This document shows positions 30,106 to 39,879 of a DNA stretch of 64,000 nt, piece by piece. The notes beneath the pieces were generated by a model. It was not told where the DNA came from and did no database searches. It saw only the letters and a list, made by a program, of their open reading frames with translations. The stretch is taken from the NCBI GenBank assembly GCA_902591045.1, contig CACIZC010000002.1, positions 1 to 64,000 of the forward strand, given 5' to 3'. Numbering within the stretch: position 1 is the first letter of the stretch; each line of letters begins with the position of its first letter. This DNA is from an uncultured Pelagibacteraceae bacterium (GTDB lineage Bacteria; Pseudomonadota; Alphaproteobacteria; Pelagibacterales; Pelagibacteraceae). The position numbers and the translations under genes were made by a program.

Positions 30106-31275
30106 TTACCCTTTAATATGTAAGTCTCTAGATAGATTGCAGAATAATTCTGAACCTTTTTCTGTAACTCTTACCGATTCACTCGCTTCTACACCCCAAT
30201 CACCAAATTGCATAACAGCTATCATGTGAAAAGTAACGTTAGGTTGTAAAATTGTTTTGTCTCCTTTTGATATATTCAAAGTTTGTTCTCCCCAATCAGG
30301 CGGGTAACCAATTCCTATAGAATAACCCGTTCTGGAATCTTTTTTAATTTTATATTTATCTAAAATACCCCAAAATTTTTGTGCAACATCGTCTGCAGTA
30401 TTTCCTGGTTTTGTTACAGAAATTCCTGCATCTAGAGCTTCGTTGGTAGCTTTCATGGTGTCAATTTTTTTTTGGTTTTTTTCACCTAAAAGTACTGTTC
30501 GCGCCATTGGACAATGATATCTTTTATACACGCCTGCTATTTCAATAATTGTTGCTTCTCCCGAAACAAATTTATCTTCTGTTGCTGTTAAATGAGATGC
30601 CGAAGTTCCTTTGCCTGTCGGTAACAAAGTTGCGATACTTGGATAATCTCCTCCAAATTCTCTTGTTCCATTAAATAAAGCTTTTTGAATATCCGCCACA
30701 GCATCGCATTGTCTTATGCCGGGATTAATACTTTTGAAAGCTGTTTTCATTGCGTTTTCAGTTATGCGTGCAGCCGATTTCATTAAGTTAACTTCTGCAT
30801 CTGATTTAACAACTCTCACCCAATTAACTAAACGTTCAGCGTCTTTAATTTTTGCATTGGGCAAACCTACTTTTATTGTTTCATAGCAAAATGCTGTAAA
30901 ATAGTGGCTATCCATTTCTAAACCTATATTAGATTTATCCCATTTTCTTTTTTTTATTATTTCTACTAAATATTGATATGGATGAAGTGGCCAAGTATGA
31001 ATATATTTTTCATCATATTTAATTATGTTTTTATCTTGTAAGTATGTTTTTATATACCCACCTGCAATATCTTGGTCTCTTAAAAAACAAATTGGTTCGT
31101 CTTCATTAATGTGAACTAAAACACATTGAGCGTAATAGAAAGACCAAGCATCATATCCTGTTAGATAATTCATGTTAGCTGGGTCGTGGGAAACTAATAA
31201 ATCAATGCCCTTTTTTTTCATTGATGATTTAACTTTTAATAGTCGATTTTTGTATTCTTGTTTTTCAAAAAGCAT
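30106..31275 (-). CDS. M24-family protein, ectoine hydrolase (DoeA/EutD)-like; start MLFEKQEY preferred over tracked start
   Basis: LLVSHDPANMNYLTGYDAWSFYYAQCVLV, IEIAGVYKRYHCPMARTVLLG, IGYPPDWGEQTLNI resemble DoeA/EutD. Confidence 0.75.
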   Translation of the reverse strand: MLFEKQEYKNRLLKVKSSMKKKGIDLLVSHDPANMNYLTGYDAWSFYYAQCVLVHINEDEPICFLRDQDIAGGYIKTYLQDKNIIKYDEKYIHTWPLHPYQYLVEIIKKRKWDKSNIGLEMDSHYFTAFCYETIKVGLPNAKIKDAERLVNWVRVVKSDAEVNLMKSAARITENAMKTAFKSINPGIRQCDAVADIQKALFNGTREFGGDYPSIATLLPTGKGTSASHLTATEDKFVSGEATIIEIAGVYKRYHCPMARTVLLGEKNQKKIDTMKATNEALDAGISVTKPGNTADDVAQKFWGILDKYKIKKDSRTGYSIGIGYPPDWGEQTLNISKGDKTILQPNVTFHMIAVMQFGDWGVEASESVRVTEKGSELFCNLSRDLHIKG

Positions 31276-31277
31276 TA

Positions 31278-32027
31278 TTAATTTCTTAAAAGTTTTCCGT
31301 ATCCTTTTACTGAAGATTTGTATCCAATTGATCTTATTGTGTCCCAAATCAAGGTTTGATTACTAGATAAAACTGGTTTATTTATTTTTTTTTCTACTTC
31401 ATCAATAATTTTTAATACTGGAAGTGCAGTACAAGATATAAATAATGCATCTGCATTAGCAGTGTCTAACTCCACAAATGTTTCCAGTAAATATTCTGGA
31501 TCAATTTTAGCAATATCTGAATCTAAATTTAAGTTTAAGCTAGCAAATGACAATACTTCGATATTTTTCTTTGTAAAATATTCAAAAATTGTTTTATTTA
31601 CAGAGTCTGGGTAAGGAGTAAATACAGCAATTTTTTTTATACTCATTTCCTTAAAAGCCTTGATCGCAGAAGTTACTGGTGTAGTTACGTAGCAATTTGG
31701 TTTGGCCAATAGAACTTTTTCTTTCACATTGTCTTCCCCAATAGCAATTGTTCCCGATGTACATCCATAAGCAATCGTATCAAGTTTTTCATCGGGTAGT
31801 ATTTTTTTGGCTACTGATTCAAGTTCGTCTTGCATTTTTAAAAGATTTTCTTTTGTTAATGGATTTTGATTATGAATACGATTAATAAAAATATCTAAAG
31901 GCAAATCTCTACACACAGTATTAAAATCACTTTCTATTGTATAGTCAGTTGACAAAGCAATTAAACCAACTTTGGGATTAAATTTTTTTTTAAATTTAGG
32001 AATAATATGTTTAAAATTTAAAGACAT
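31278..32027 (-). CDS. Asp/Glu racemase superfamily, EutA/maleate isomerase-like
   Basis: VGLIALSTDYTIESDF, DTIAYGCTSGTIAIGED, ADALFISCTALPVLKIID, KPVLSSNQTLIWD; two catalytic Cys contexts. Confidence 0.75.
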   Translation of the reverse strand: MSLNFKHIIPKFKKKFNPKVGLIALSTDYTIESDFNTVCRDLPLDIFINRIHNQNPLTKENLLKMQDELESVAKKILPDEKLDTIAYGCTSGTIAIGEDNVKEKVLLAKPNCYVTTPVTSAIKAFKEMSIKKIAVFTPYPDSVNKTIFEYFTKKNIEVLSFASLNLNLDSDIAKIDPEYLLETFVELDTANADALFISCTALPVLKIIDEVEKKINKPVLSSNQTLIWDTIRSIGYKSSVKGYGKLLRN

Positions 32028-32031
32028 TTTT

Positions 32032-33237
32032 CTACTTAATTACATTGTGTTCAGGGCCAAATGGAAATTTAGTTATGTCTTCAGCCCCATTTTCATTTAT
32101 TACAAGAATATCGTGTTCACGATATCCGCCTGCTCCGGGTTCTCCTTCAGGAATAAGTATCATGGGTTCCATAGAAACAACCATGTTTGGTTTCAAAACT
32201 GTTTCGATATCTTCTCGAAATTCAAGTTTGCCTTCTCTTCCATAATAGGGACTTAACAAACCAAATGAATGTCCATAACCAAATGTTCTTCGATCCAAAT
32301 ATCCAAGTTCAGAAAATAATTCATTAAGTTCAGCAGCTATTGCTGAACACTTAACACCAGGTTTAATAATTTCTATACCTCTACGATGAACTTTAACGTT
32401 TGCTTCCCAAGCCTTTAGGGAATCTTTGTCAACTTTTCCCATAAAAAGCGTACGTTCTAATGCAGTATAATATCCAGAAATCATCGGGAAAGTATTTAAG
32501 GAAAGAATGTCACCGAATTTAATTTTTCTTGTAGTTACAGGATTGTGGGCTCCATCAGTATTAATTCCTGATTGAAACCAAACCCATGTATCACGTAGCT
32601 CTGAATTTGAATGAAATTTTGCAATAGCTGTCTCCATGGCATCTCGACCGACCATGGCCACATCAATTTCAGAAGCTCCTACCTTAATTGCTTTAACAAT
32701 CGCTTCTCCTCCAATATCTGCTATTTTTGCACCACTCCTTATTAAAGCAATTTCTTCATCGGACTTAATCATTCTTTGAGACATTGTTAATTGTGATATA
32801 TCAACAATTTTAGAATTATCGAAAGAATCTTGCAATTTTTTATATCTTTCTTTCGTTAAATGATCCTCTTCAACACCAATTTTTTTTGCTTTTCCCAAAA
32901 CATAAACAATCGCTTTAAAATAATTATCTTTTTTCCAATCTGTATAGACAAGATTTTCTCCATAACATCTGCGTCCTGGTTGACCGGCATCAACTTGAGC
33001 TGAAATTACTACATTGCGTTTTGGAGTTACAATGCACGCATATTGTCTACCAAAGGAACAATAAAGAAAACCAGAATAGTAGGCTATATTTTGCAAAGAC
33101 GTTAAAATTACTGCATCAAGATTATTTTCTTCTATTATTTTTCTTAATCCTTTTAATCTTCTTTCATATTCTTTGTCACTAAAAGGTAATGGTACTTTAT
33201 CACCATTGATAAATTGAAAAAAATCTAATCTTTTCAT
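32032..33237 (-). CDS. Creatinase (creatine amidinohydrolase)-like M24 family protein
   Basis: INGDKVPLPFSDKEYERR, LYCSFGRQYACIVT, WTWF-like WVWFQSGINTDGAHNPVTTRKI, TFGYGHSFGLLSPYYGREG, PGAGGYREHDILVINENGAEDITKFPFGPEHNVI; near full-length resemblance to the Pseudomonas creatinase sequence recalled from memory. Confidence 0.85.
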   Translation of the reverse strand: MKRLDFFQFINGDKVPLPFSDKEYERRLKGLRKIIEENNLDAVILTSLQNIAYYSGFLYCSFGRQYACIVTPKRNVVISAQVDAGQPGRRCYGENLVYTDWKKDNYFKAIVYVLGKAKKIGVEEDHLTKERYKKLQDSFDNSKIVDISQLTMSQRMIKSDEEIALIRSGAKIADIGGEAIVKAIKVGASEIDVAMVGRDAMETAIAKFHSNSELRDTWVWFQSGINTDGAHNPVTTRKIKFGDILSLNTFPMISGYYTALERTLFMGKVDKDSLKAWEANVKVHRRGIEIIKPGVKCSAIAAELNELFSELGYLDRRTFGYGHSFGLLSPYYGREGKLEFREDIETVLKPNMVVSMEPMILIPEGEPGAGGYREHDILVINENGAEDITKFPFGPEHNVIK

Positions 33238-33239
33238 AT

Positions 33240-33809
33240 TTACAGTCGCAATAAGTTATCGAGAACTCCAGATACTTTCCATTTTTTAATTAATTTAGAA
33301 AATGCCAAGGTCGTTTTTGGAACCGTTTCATCAAAAATTAGCTTATAACCTGGGCCAACCAAAACTCCCTCTGATTTAGTTTGGCTTAAAATCTTCCTTG
33401 CTACTAAAGCTCTAACTTTTCTCCTAACGGTCTCTTTGGGCAGTGTTGATACTTGGCAAATACTTGAAACTGTTAATCTGTTTTTTTGTATTTTAGACAT
33501 AAGCTCTTTAGCTTTAAAAATTAAAAGAGAATCGTCAATATCTGTTGCTTTTGATATTTTATCAAATTCATTAGAAATCTCAGAATATGTTTTTGTAGTT
33601 TCAGTTTGCATTATATATACCTCGTGACTTACTACAATTTGAATAATCATAAATGAGTCAAAATCCATTTTTAAATCTGATCTTACTCTTCGATAATAGT
33701 CGATCATAAACATTAAAAATTCATACATTCCAGTACCAAATGATTTTTGTCTTGATCCAAGAGAGTCTAATTTTTTCTTTATTGAAGTAACGTTAGTATC
33801 TGTTGTCAT
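33240..33809 (-). CDS. Putative winged-helix transcriptional regulator of the creatinase/EutA cluster
   Basis: C-terminal RLTVSSICQVSTLPKETVRRKVRALVARKILSQTKSEGVLVGPGY wHTH-like; embedded in the operon. Confidence 0.65.
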   Translation of the reverse strand: MTTDTNVTSIKKKLDSLGSRQKSFGTGMYEFLMFMIDYYRRVRSDLKMDFDSFMIIQIVVSHEVYIMQTETTKTYSEISNEFDKISKATDIDDSLLIFKAKELMSKIQKNRLTVSSICQVSTLPKETVRRKVRALVARKILSQTKSEGVLVGPGYKLIFDETVPKTTLAFSKLIKKWKVSGVLDNLLRL

Positions 33810-33810
33810 G

Positions 33811-34662
33811 TTATTTTAAATTCCTTACAATAAACACAAAGATTATAGATGTGATAAACATTATAATAGCGTAGGCAGCAGTGGGAACTATATATACAAT
33901 GTCATCAACTAATTGAGTTGCTACAAAGACGGCTAAAGTTCCATTTTGTAAACCACATTCCAAAGATATACATTTCCTTTGTGGCATCCCTGATATCCAA
34001 AACTTAGCAACATAAAAACCAACTATCATCATTACTACATTTAAAATTAAAGTAATAATACCAGCTCGTGTTATAAAACTTATGACCCTATCCCATTCTT
34101 CTACCCAAATAGAAAGAAATACAATTACAAATAAAATTATAGATATTCTTTGTATTATTTTTGTTTTTGAAGTTATAAAGTTTGTTGCAAATGTTCTAAT
34201 AAGCATGCCCAAAATAACAGGAACGGTTACTACTAAAAACATTTTTATAGCTATTCCTCCCATTGTAATGTTCTCGTTAAGACTGCTCTCCACTCCTAAA
34301 AGATTAGCGGATTGAAATATAATAAACGGTACAGAAAGAATGCTTATTAAACTTATGATAGCTGTCAGTGATATTGATAATGCTACGTCACCATTTGCAA
34401 ATTTTGTTAATACATTTGAGGTTACACCTCCGGGAGCTGCTGCTATTATCATAACTCCCAAAGCTAATTCTATTGGTGGGTTGTAAATTTTAATTATTAT
34501 AAAAGCTATAATTGGAAGCAAAATTAATTGGCAAAGCGAACCAACAAAAAAATTTTTAGGATTCTTTATTACCCTAGAAAAATCATCAATAGTTAAACCG
34601 AGGCCTAATCCTAACATGATTAGAGCAAGCGCTATTGGTGCTATTGTGGTTACAATTTCCAA
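33811..34662 (-). CDS. Bile acid:sodium symporter (BASS) family transporter
   Basis: APGGVTSNVLTKFANGDVALSISLT and ECGLQNGTLAVFVA motifs. Confidence 0.88.
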   Translation of the reverse strand: MEIVTTIAPIALALIMLGLGLGLTIDDFSRVIKNPKNFFVGSLCQLILLPIIAFIIIKIYNPPIELALGVMIIAAAPGGVTSNVLTKFANGDVALSISLTAIISLISILSVPFIIFQSANLLGVESSLNENITMGGIAIKMFLVVTVPVILGMLIRTFATNFITSKTKIIQRISIILFVIVFLSIWVEEWDRVISFITRAGIITLILNVVMMIVGFYVAKFWISGMPQRKCISLECGLQNGTLAVFVATQLVDDIVYIVPTAAYAIIMFITSIIFVFIVRNLK

Positions 34663-34713
34663 AATCTACCTTCCCCCTTTTTTAAGTAGAACTGAAATGA
34701 GTTTTTAAGTCAA

Positions 34714-35718
34714 CTAGATAAGTTTAGAAATTTGAATAGAGGTATCGCACATTCTATTAGAAAAACCCCATTCATTATCATACCAAGATAAAACTCTACT
34801 AAATTTACCTTTGATAACCTGGGTTTGTGTAGCGTCAAATATGGAGCTGTGTGAATCGTGATTAAAATCTTTTGATACTAAAGGCTGTTTATTAATTCCA
34901 AGAATACCTTTTAATTCTCCCTGTGCTGCTTTGGTCATGGCATCATTAATTGTATCAGCTGTAACATCTTTTTTTGTAACTAAAGTAAAATCAATAAGTG
35001 AAACATTTGGTGTTGGAACTCTTATGGCTGTTCCATCTAATTTACCTTTTAAACTTGGCAACACTAAGCTCATAGCTTTTGCTGCACCAGTAGAAGTTGG
35101 AATCATTGCTCCTTCCGTTGATCTTGCTCTTCTTAAATCTTTATGAAGAGTATCAAGAAGTTTTTGATCACCAGTATAGCTATGAATGGTAGTCATATAA
35201 CCATATTCAATTCCAAAATTGTTTTCTAAAACCATTGCAACAGGAGCCAAGCAATTTGTTGTGCATGATCCATTGGAAATAACATTATGTTCCTTTTTAA
35301 GGTCCTTGCTGTTAACGCCTTGAACAATGGTAAAATCTACATCTTTAGCAGGAGCAGATACAATTACTTTTTTTGCTCCAGCTTTTAAATGTTTTCCCGC
35401 AGTTTCTTTATTTAAAAATAACCCTGTACATTCTAAAACAACATCGGCTCCTACTTTTCCCCAAGGTAAATTAGCAGGATCTCTTTCTGCAAAAACTTTA
35501 ATATTTTGATTTAAAATCTTAAACCCATCTTTTGATGTGCTAACGTCATGTGGCAAAGTTCCATGAGTACTATCATATTTTATTAAATGAGCATTTGTTT
35601 CAATTGAACCAAGATCGTTAATGCCAACAACTTGTATTTTATCTTTGTAATTTTCTAATAAGGCTCTTAATATGAGTCTTCCAATTCTACCAAATCCGTT
35701 AATTCCAATTTTTACCAT
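34714..35718 (-). CDS. gap: Glyceraldehyde-3-phosphate dehydrogenase
   Basis: IGINGFGRIGRLILRA, SNGSCTTNCLAPVA active site, WYDNEWGFSNRM. Confidence 0.95.
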   Translation of the reverse strand: MVKIGINGFGRIGRLILRALLENYKDKIQVVGINDLGSIETNAHLIKYDSTHGTLPHDVSTSKDGFKILNQNIKVFAERDPANLPWGKVGADVVLECTGLFLNKETAGKHLKAGAKKVIVSAPAKDVDFTIVQGVNSKDLKKEHNVISNGSCTTNCLAPVAMVLENNFGIEYGYMTTIHSYTGDQKLLDTLHKDLRRARSTEGAMIPTSTGAAKAMSLVLPSLKGKLDGTAIRVPTPNVSLIDFTLVTKKDVTADTINDAMTKAAQGELKGILGINKQPLVSKDFNHDSHSSIFDATQTQVIKGKFSRVLSWYDNEWGFSNRMCDTSIQISKLI

Positions 35719-35723
35719 AGGAT

Positions 35724-36077
35724 TTATACGTATTTAAATACAACAATAAAATAAGCAATGCAAATAATTGTGGCTATCCACAAGAGACTTCCAACTAGCC
35801 CTAGCCATGCTAAATGAATGAATGCGCTTCCAAGTAATGATACAAATAATCTATCTCCCCTCGTAGTATCCAAACCTAAAATACCTCTTCTGGGAGATCC
35901 TCCAGGAACTTTTTTTTCCCAAAGGAGCATAACTGTTATACATATTGCAATGAATATAAAAAAAGCAGCGGTTTGCCAAGTCCAAGCCATCCATGAAAAA
36001 AAATCAAAATCAAAAAAGCCTTTGTCTTTTGCTTTTCCAACTTCACCCCATGTAGCGGCGTACAATTTTGTAAACAT
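35724..36077 (-). CDS. Small membrane protein of glycerol ABC transporter locus (DUF2160-like)
   Basis: 117 aa, 3 TM; WMAWTWQTAAFFIFIA, GILGLDTTRGDRLFVSLLG; adjacent to glpQ-like permease. Confidence 0.8.
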   Translation of the reverse strand: MFTKLYAATWGEVGKAKDKGFFDFDFFSWMAWTWQTAAFFIFIAICITVMLLWEKKVPGGSPRRGILGLDTTRGDRLFVSLLGSAFIHLAWLGLVGSLLWIATIICIAYFIVVFKYV

Positions 36078-36877
36078 TAGACTCTCCCCATTGCAAAACC
36101 TTTGGCAATATAATTTTTAACAAAATAAATTACAATTGCCCCAGGAATAATTGTTAAAGTACCAGCTGCTGCTAATAATCCAAGTTCATATCCTGAAGTA
36201 CTTGCTGTACGAGTCATTGTTGCTGCTATAGGTTTAGCTGCTGTAGCAGTCAATGTTTTGGCCAATAAAAGCTCTACCCAAGAAAACATAAAACAGAAAA
36301 ACATTGTTATTCCTATTCCTGCAGCGATTGTAGGAACAAAAATTTTAAAAAAGAATCTTCCAAATGAATAACCATCTACATAAGCTGTTTCATCTAATTC
36401 TTTTGGAACAGCAGACATAAATCCCTCTAATATCCAAACAGCTAATGGAATATTAAATAGACAGTGCGATAGTGCAACTGCTATGTGTGTGTCAAATAAG
36501 TTGACAGAGGAATAAAACTGAAAAAATGGTAAAGCAAAAACTGCAGGTGGAGCCATTCTGTTAGTCAATAACCAAAAGAATAAATGTTTATCTCCTAAAA
36601 ATTTATAACGAGAAAATGCATAAGCAGCAGGTAAAGCTGCGGCTACAGACAAAATAGTATTAAAAACTGTATATGTAATTGAGTTAACATATCCCATATA
36701 CCAAGTGCTATCTGTAAATATTTTTACATAATTTTCAGTAGTAAATTTCTGCGGCCATAATGAATATGTATTTATAATTTCAGTTGTTGTTTTAAACGAC
36801 ATATTTATAAGCCAATAAATTGGTAACATTAAAAAAACAATGTACAATGTAGGAACTAACCACTTATATTTTTTCAT
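36077..36877 (-). CDS. Glycerol-type ABC transporter permease (GlpQ-like)
   Basis: EAA loop DETAYVDGYSFGRFFFKIFVP; cluster context. Confidence 0.82.
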   Translation of the reverse strand: MKKYKWLVPTLYIVFLMLPIYWLINMSFKTTTEIINTYSLWPQKFTTENYVKIFTDSTWYMGYVNSITYTVFNTILSVAAALPAAYAFSRYKFLGDKHLFFWLLTNRMAPPAVFALPFFQFYSSVNLFDTHIAVALSHCLFNIPLAVWILEGFMSAVPKELDETAYVDGYSFGRFFFKIFVPTIAAGIGITMFFCFMFSWVELLLAKTLTATAAKPIAATMTRTASTSGYELGLLAAAGTLTIIPGAIVIYFVKNYIAKGFAMGRV

Positions 36878-37740
36878 GATTGCGCCTCATTTTTCATCAT
36901 CAAATTATAAAAAACCCAACATACCAAAAGAACAATGAAGAAATAAATTAATGACATTGCTGCAGCAGGCCCTAAATCAAATTGTCCTAAGGCCATTTTT
37001 ACCAAATCGATTGATAGGAATGCTGTAGTGTTCCCCGGGCCTCCACCTGTTAAAACAAATGGTTCTGTGTAAATCATAAAACTGTCCATAAATCTCAAAA
37101 GAATAGCCAGTGTTAAAACTTTTTTCATTTTTGGTAATTCTATATATCTAAAAGTGGCCCATCTACTTGCTCCATCAATTTCTGCTGCTTGATAATAAGC
37201 GGGTTGAATTGAATTAAGTCCAGCATAAGATAAGAGCACCACTAATGAAGTCCAATGCCAAACATCCATCAAAATTGTTGTAAACCAGGCATCACCAGGT
37301 TGTTGCGTAAAATTATAATCGAAACCTATAGCATTGAGTGTGTAACCAAGAAAACCGATATCCGGTAAAGCAAAAATATTCCACATTGCTCCAACAACGT
37401 TCCATGGAATAAGAAGTGGCATCGACATTAAAATTAAACAAACTGGAACACCCCAACCTTTTTTTGGCATTGTTAAAGCTATTCCAATACCTAGTGGGAT
37501 TTGAATTAAAAGTATAATAAAAGTAAATGCTATTTGCCGACCCAAAGCAGCATGAAATCTTTCTGATAATAAGATTTGTTTAAACCACCTAGTTCCTTCC
37601 CATGCAAATACGTTATTTCCAAATGTTTCCTGAAAAGAATAATTTACTACTGTCATTAATGGTATAGCGGCATTAAATGCTACAAGAACAAATACAGGAA
37701 TTACAAATAACCAGGCTTTTTGATTTATAGTTTTGTTCAT
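36874..37740 (-). CDS. Glycerol-type ABC transporter permease (GlpP-like)
   Basis: EAA loop YQAAEIDGASRWATFRYIELP; TGGGPGNTT. Confidence 0.82.
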   Translation of the reverse strand: MNKTINQKAWLFVIPVFVLVAFNAAIPLMTVVNYSFQETFGNNVFAWEGTRWFKQILLSERFHAALGRQIAFTFIILLIQIPLGIGIALTMPKKGWGVPVCLILMSMPLLIPWNVVGAMWNIFALPDIGFLGYTLNAIGFDYNFTQQPGDAWFTTILMDVWHWTSLVVLLSYAGLNSIQPAYYQAAEIDGASRWATFRYIELPKMKKVLTLAILLRFMDSFMIYTEPFVLTGGGPGNTTAFLSIDLVKMALGQFDLGPAAAMSLIYFFIVLLVCWVFYNLMMKNEAQS

Positions 37741-38804
37741 TATTCTATTATCCAGTTATCACCATAGATATATGTAAATTTTTTATTAAAAGTTACATGT
37801 GTACTTCCGCTTGGAATTTCAGTTGATGCATTTGATAAAATCTTAATTTTTCCACCAGTACATTCAGTGTCAATGATTTTATGTCTTCCGGTATTACTTA
37901 CTCTTTTAATTTTCACCGGGATTCCTTCTTTTGAAAAATTAATAAATTCTGGCCTTATGCCTATTTGAGTTTTGCTAAAATTTGATTTTTTAATAGAATT
38001 ATGACTTGAAATTTTTTGACCACCAAAATTAACTTCACCATTTTTTATTTCACATGGAAGAATATTCATTCCTGGAGAACCAATAAAATGACCTACAAAA
38101 GTGTGTTTTGGTTTTTCAAAGAGTTCAACTGGCGTACCCGTTTGTACAATTTGTCCTTCGTGCATAACAACAACTTGATCAGCAAAAGTTAAGGCTTCTG
38201 TTTGATCGTGTGTTACATAAATCATTGTACGGTTAATTTTTTGGTGTAATTCTTTCAATTTAGATCTTAAAACCCATTTTAGGTGCGGATCAATAACAGT
38301 TAATGGTTCATCAAACATAATTACGTTTACGTCTGATCTAACAAGTCCTCTGCCTAAAGAAATTTTTTGCTTACCATCAGCTGTTAAACCTGAAGCTCTA
38401 TTTTTTAAGGTTGATGTTAATTCTAACATTTCAGCAATTTCTTTAACTTTAGATGCTATCTCTCCATCAGAAAGACCTCTGTTTTTTAAGGGAAATGCTA
38501 AGTTGTCATAAACAGACATTGTGTCGTAAATTACTGGAAACTGAAATATCTGGGCAATATCTCTTTCAACTGGATTAAGTGTTGTTACATCCTTGTCGTC
38601 AAACAAAACATTGCCTTTAGTTGGTTTTAATAAACCTGAAACTATATTTAATAGTGTGGTCTTACCACAACCTGATGGACCAAGAAGCGCGTATGCTCCA
38701 CTATCTTTCCAATCAATACTAATATCTCTGAGAGCCCAGTCTGCATTGTTATTTTGTTTTTCTAAATAACTATGACTTAAATTTTTTAATGTAATTTTAG
38801 CCAT
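37740..38804 (-). CDS. Glycerol-type ABC transporter ATP-binding protein (GlpT-like)
   Basis: LLGPSGCGKTTLLN, variant signature LTADGKQKISLGRGLV; one of two tandem ATPases. Confidence 0.82.
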   Translation of the reverse strand: MAKITLKNLSHSYLEKQNNNADWALRDISIDWKDSGAYALLGPSGCGKTTLLNIVSGLLKPTKGNVLFDDKDVTTLNPVERDIAQIFQFPVIYDTMSVYDNLAFPLKNRGLSDGEIASKVKEIAEMLELTSTLKNRASGLTADGKQKISLGRGLVRSDVNVIMFDEPLTVIDPHLKWVLRSKLKELHQKINRTMIYVTHDQTEALTFADQVVVMHEGQIVQTGTPVELFEKPKHTFVGHFIGSPGMNILPCEIKNGEVNFGGQKISSHNSIKKSNFSKTQIGIRPEFINFSKEGIPVKIKRVSNTGRHKIIDTECTGGKIKILSNASTEIPSGSTHVTFNKKFTYIYGDNWIIE

Positions 38805-39861
38805 TGTTTACCAACCTGTTATTTTGATCAAAATATAAAAATTCATCTGTATTCATATAAAGTTTTGTATTTTCACCAACATTTTTTTGTTGAATACCGT
38901 TAGATAAAGATACCCAATTTAAATTACCGTTTGTAAAATGTATTAAACTTTCTGAACCACTTAATTCTGAGATCTGCACCTTGCCATTTATCTCAACAGA
39001 ATTATTTCCTTCTTTGTATGTCGTAATATTATGTGGTCTTATACCTATTTTATAAATTCCATCTTTAATTTTAGTAGATGGTTTCCATTGGACGCTATTG
39101 TCATTTAATTTACAAATGTCTCCACTTTTTTTAACCTCGGCTATATTCATTGGGGGGTCACTAAAAACTTTAGCAGATATAAGATTATCTGGTTTATTAT
39201 AAACTTCTAAGGTTTTTCCGTATTGTATGACTTTTCCCTCTAATAATGTCGCTGTATTTCCCCCAATCATTAAAGCATCGGAAGGTTCTGTGGTTGCATA
39301 CACAACTATACAATCTCTATCTTCAAATAATTTTGGTAATTCTTCCCTTAATTCTTCTCTCAATTTAAAATCCAAATTTGCTAATGGTTCATCTAATAAA
39401 ATTAAATCAGAATCTTTAACTAAAGCTCTTGCTAATGCAGTTCTTTGTTGTTGACCTCCTGATAATTCATCAGGTTTTTTATTCAACATTGCTGATAATT
39501 TTAATAGTTCAGCAACTTTTCCAACTCTTTGTTTAATTTCGTCCGTTTTAACACCTGTAATCATTAGTGGTGATGCTATATTTTCGAATACTGTATAATT
39601 TGGATAATTAATAAATTGTTGGTAAACCATTGAGCAGTTTCTGCTTTGAACTTTCTTTCCTGTTACATTTTTCTGATTGAACCAAATTTGACCTGAGGTT
39701 GGTTTATCTAAACCGGCCATAATTTGCATCAATGTTGTTTTACCTGCTAATGTAGAACCCAAAAGCACATTTATAGTATTTTTTTCTAATTTAAGATTAG
39801 TAGGATAAATATGAGTGTCTATTCCAATTTTCTTTTCTATATTTTTTAATTCAAGACTCAT
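38797..39861 (-). CDS. Glycerol-type ABC transporter ATP-binding protein (GlpS-like); start MSLELKN preferred
   Basis: [41 protein letters not shown]. Confidence 0.82.
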   Translation of the reverse strand: MSLELKNIEKKIGIDTHIYPTNLKLEKNTINVLLGSTLAGKTTLMQIMAGLDKPTSGQIWFNQKNVTGKKVQSRNCSMVYQQFINYPNYTVFENIASPLMITGVKTDEIKQRVGKVAELLKLSAMLNKKPDELSGGQQQRTALARALVKDSDLILLDEPLANLDFKLREELREELPKLFEDRDCIVVYATTEPSDALMIGGNTATLLEGKVIQYGKTLEVYNKPDNLISAKVFSDPPMNIAEVKKSGDICKLNDNSVQWKPSTKIKDGIYKIGIRPHNITTYKEGNNSVEINGKVQISELSGSESLIHFTNGNLNWVSLSNGIQQKNVGENTKLYMNTDEFLYFDQNNRLVNNG

Positions 39862-39879
39862 AAATAAAAATTTAGTTTT

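Noticed and set aside
35721-35740. TTATACGTATTT as a second copy of the AATTATACGTATAATT palindrome
   Set aside because: Partial match at the 3' end of a coding gene; likely chance in AT-rich sequence.
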